From NCBI GenBank assembly GCA_016201645.1, contig JACQCL010000010.1, positions 1 to 6,997 on the forward strand: a stretch of DNA of 6,997 nucleotides. The letters are read 5' to 3'. A program made the position numbers and the translations under genes. A model generated the notes under the pieces. The model made no database searches and was not told the origin of the DNA. It was given only the letters and a program-made list of their open reading frames with translations. Below, piece after piece: positions 6,763 to 6,997 of the stretch. Origin of the DNA: Candidatus Rokuibacteriota bacterium. GTDB taxonomy: Bacteria > Methylomirabilota > Methylomirabilia > Rokubacteriales > CSP1-6. The first letter of the stretch is position 1, and each line of letters opens with the position of its first letter.

Positions 6763-6997
6763 ATGGCGCAGGAGAATTCCTTCGACATCGCCTGCAAGCT
6801 GGACATGCAGGAGGTTCAGAACGCCCTCGACCAGACACGGCGGGAAATCGCGACCCGCTACGACCTCAAGGGCTCGAAGTGCGAGGTCGCGCTGGAGGAG
6901 ACAGACATTAGGGTGCTCGTCCCCGACGAGATGAAGCTCAAGGCGGTGCTGGACATCCTCCAATCCAAGCTTCACCACCGCGGCGTGCCGCTGAAGG
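6763..6997 (+). CDS. yajQ: YajQ-family nucleotide-binding protein, 5' part
   Basis: This gene is cut by the right edge; 78 codons plus one base are visible of a family usually about 160 residues long. The N-terminus reads MAQENSFDIACKLDMQEVQN, then NALDQTRREIATRYDLKGSK at about 20-39, then VLDILQSKLHHRGVPLK at about 62-78. These are the hallmark YajQ segments: FDI near the start, REI.TRYD.KGSK, and LDILQSKL..RGV.LK. E. coli YajQ binds nucleotides and tRNA, and a Xanthomonas homologue binds cyclic di-GMP and acts with a transcription factor. Which role applies here cannot be told from the fragment. The ATG at 6763 is 4 bases after the lolA stop and has GAGG upstream, so it belongs to the rnj-ftsK-lolA unit. 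Confidence 0.93.
   Translation, partial: MAQENSFDIACKLDMQEVQNALDQTRREIATRYDLKGSKCEVALEETDIRVLVPDEMKLKAVLDILQSKLHHRGVPLK

Noticed and set aside
3750..6806. A 1018-codon open frame on the minus strand covering the end of rnj, all of ftsK and lolA
   Set aside because: Its codons are in register with ftsK and lolA codons, so a stop would need TTA, CTA or TCA in the sense genes, which GC-rich genes rarely use. The product is low-complexity (Arg, Gly, His, Pro, Asp) with no domain, and the sense strand has strong family matches.

Overview
The window is a single-direction stretch of GC-rich bacterial chromosome. Every supportable gene lies on the + strand and the genes are packed tightly. In order they are: the 3' end of an unidentified, probably exported protein; a small two-helix membrane protein with a possible PH-like domain; dephospho-CoA kinase (coaE); 16S rRNA dimethyladenosine transferase (rsmA/ksgA); ribonuclease J (rnj); a compact FtsK/SpoIIIE DNA translocase; a LolA-type lipoprotein carrier; and the 5' part of a YajQ-family gene that runs off the right edge. 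No RNA genes, insertion sequences, CRISPR arrays or convincing terminators were seen.

The organism is most likely a GC-rich diderm outside the Gammaproteobacteria. LolA implies an outer membrane with lipoproteins, while a full-length RNase J next to RsmA is unlike E. coli. Rokubacteria/NC10 (Methylomirabilota) or a deltaproteobacterial-type lineage would fit, but this is a judgement from gene content and sequence style, not from a search.

Layout: bases 1-717 hold the two unidentified genes, joined by a GTGA stop/start overlap. A hand count gives about 58% GC for the first 360 bases; sample lines in coaE and rnj give about 68-72%. coaE starts 10 bases later and is joined to rsmA by another GTGA overlap. 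The only real intergenic gap (2173-2244, 72 bases) separates rsmA from rnj; it holds a Shine-Dalgarno sequence and a weak promoter candidate. From rnj onward the genes nearly touch: a 1-base overlap into ftsK, a 3-base gap to lolA and a 4-base gap to yajQ. Two transcription units are therefore plausible: the unknown genes with coaE and rsmA, then rnj-ftsK-lolA-yajQ.

Together the genes cover coenzyme A synthesis, 16S rRNA modification and RNA processing or decay, chromosome segregation at division, and outer-membrane lipoprotein delivery. This is mostly core housekeeping. The least explained material is the pair at the left edge. Other points of interest are a G-quadruplex-like tract of five GGG glycine codons in the coaE P-loop, and a LolA signal peptide with no basic residue whose gene is in the same frame as ftsK. 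I found no convincing new multi-gene system.
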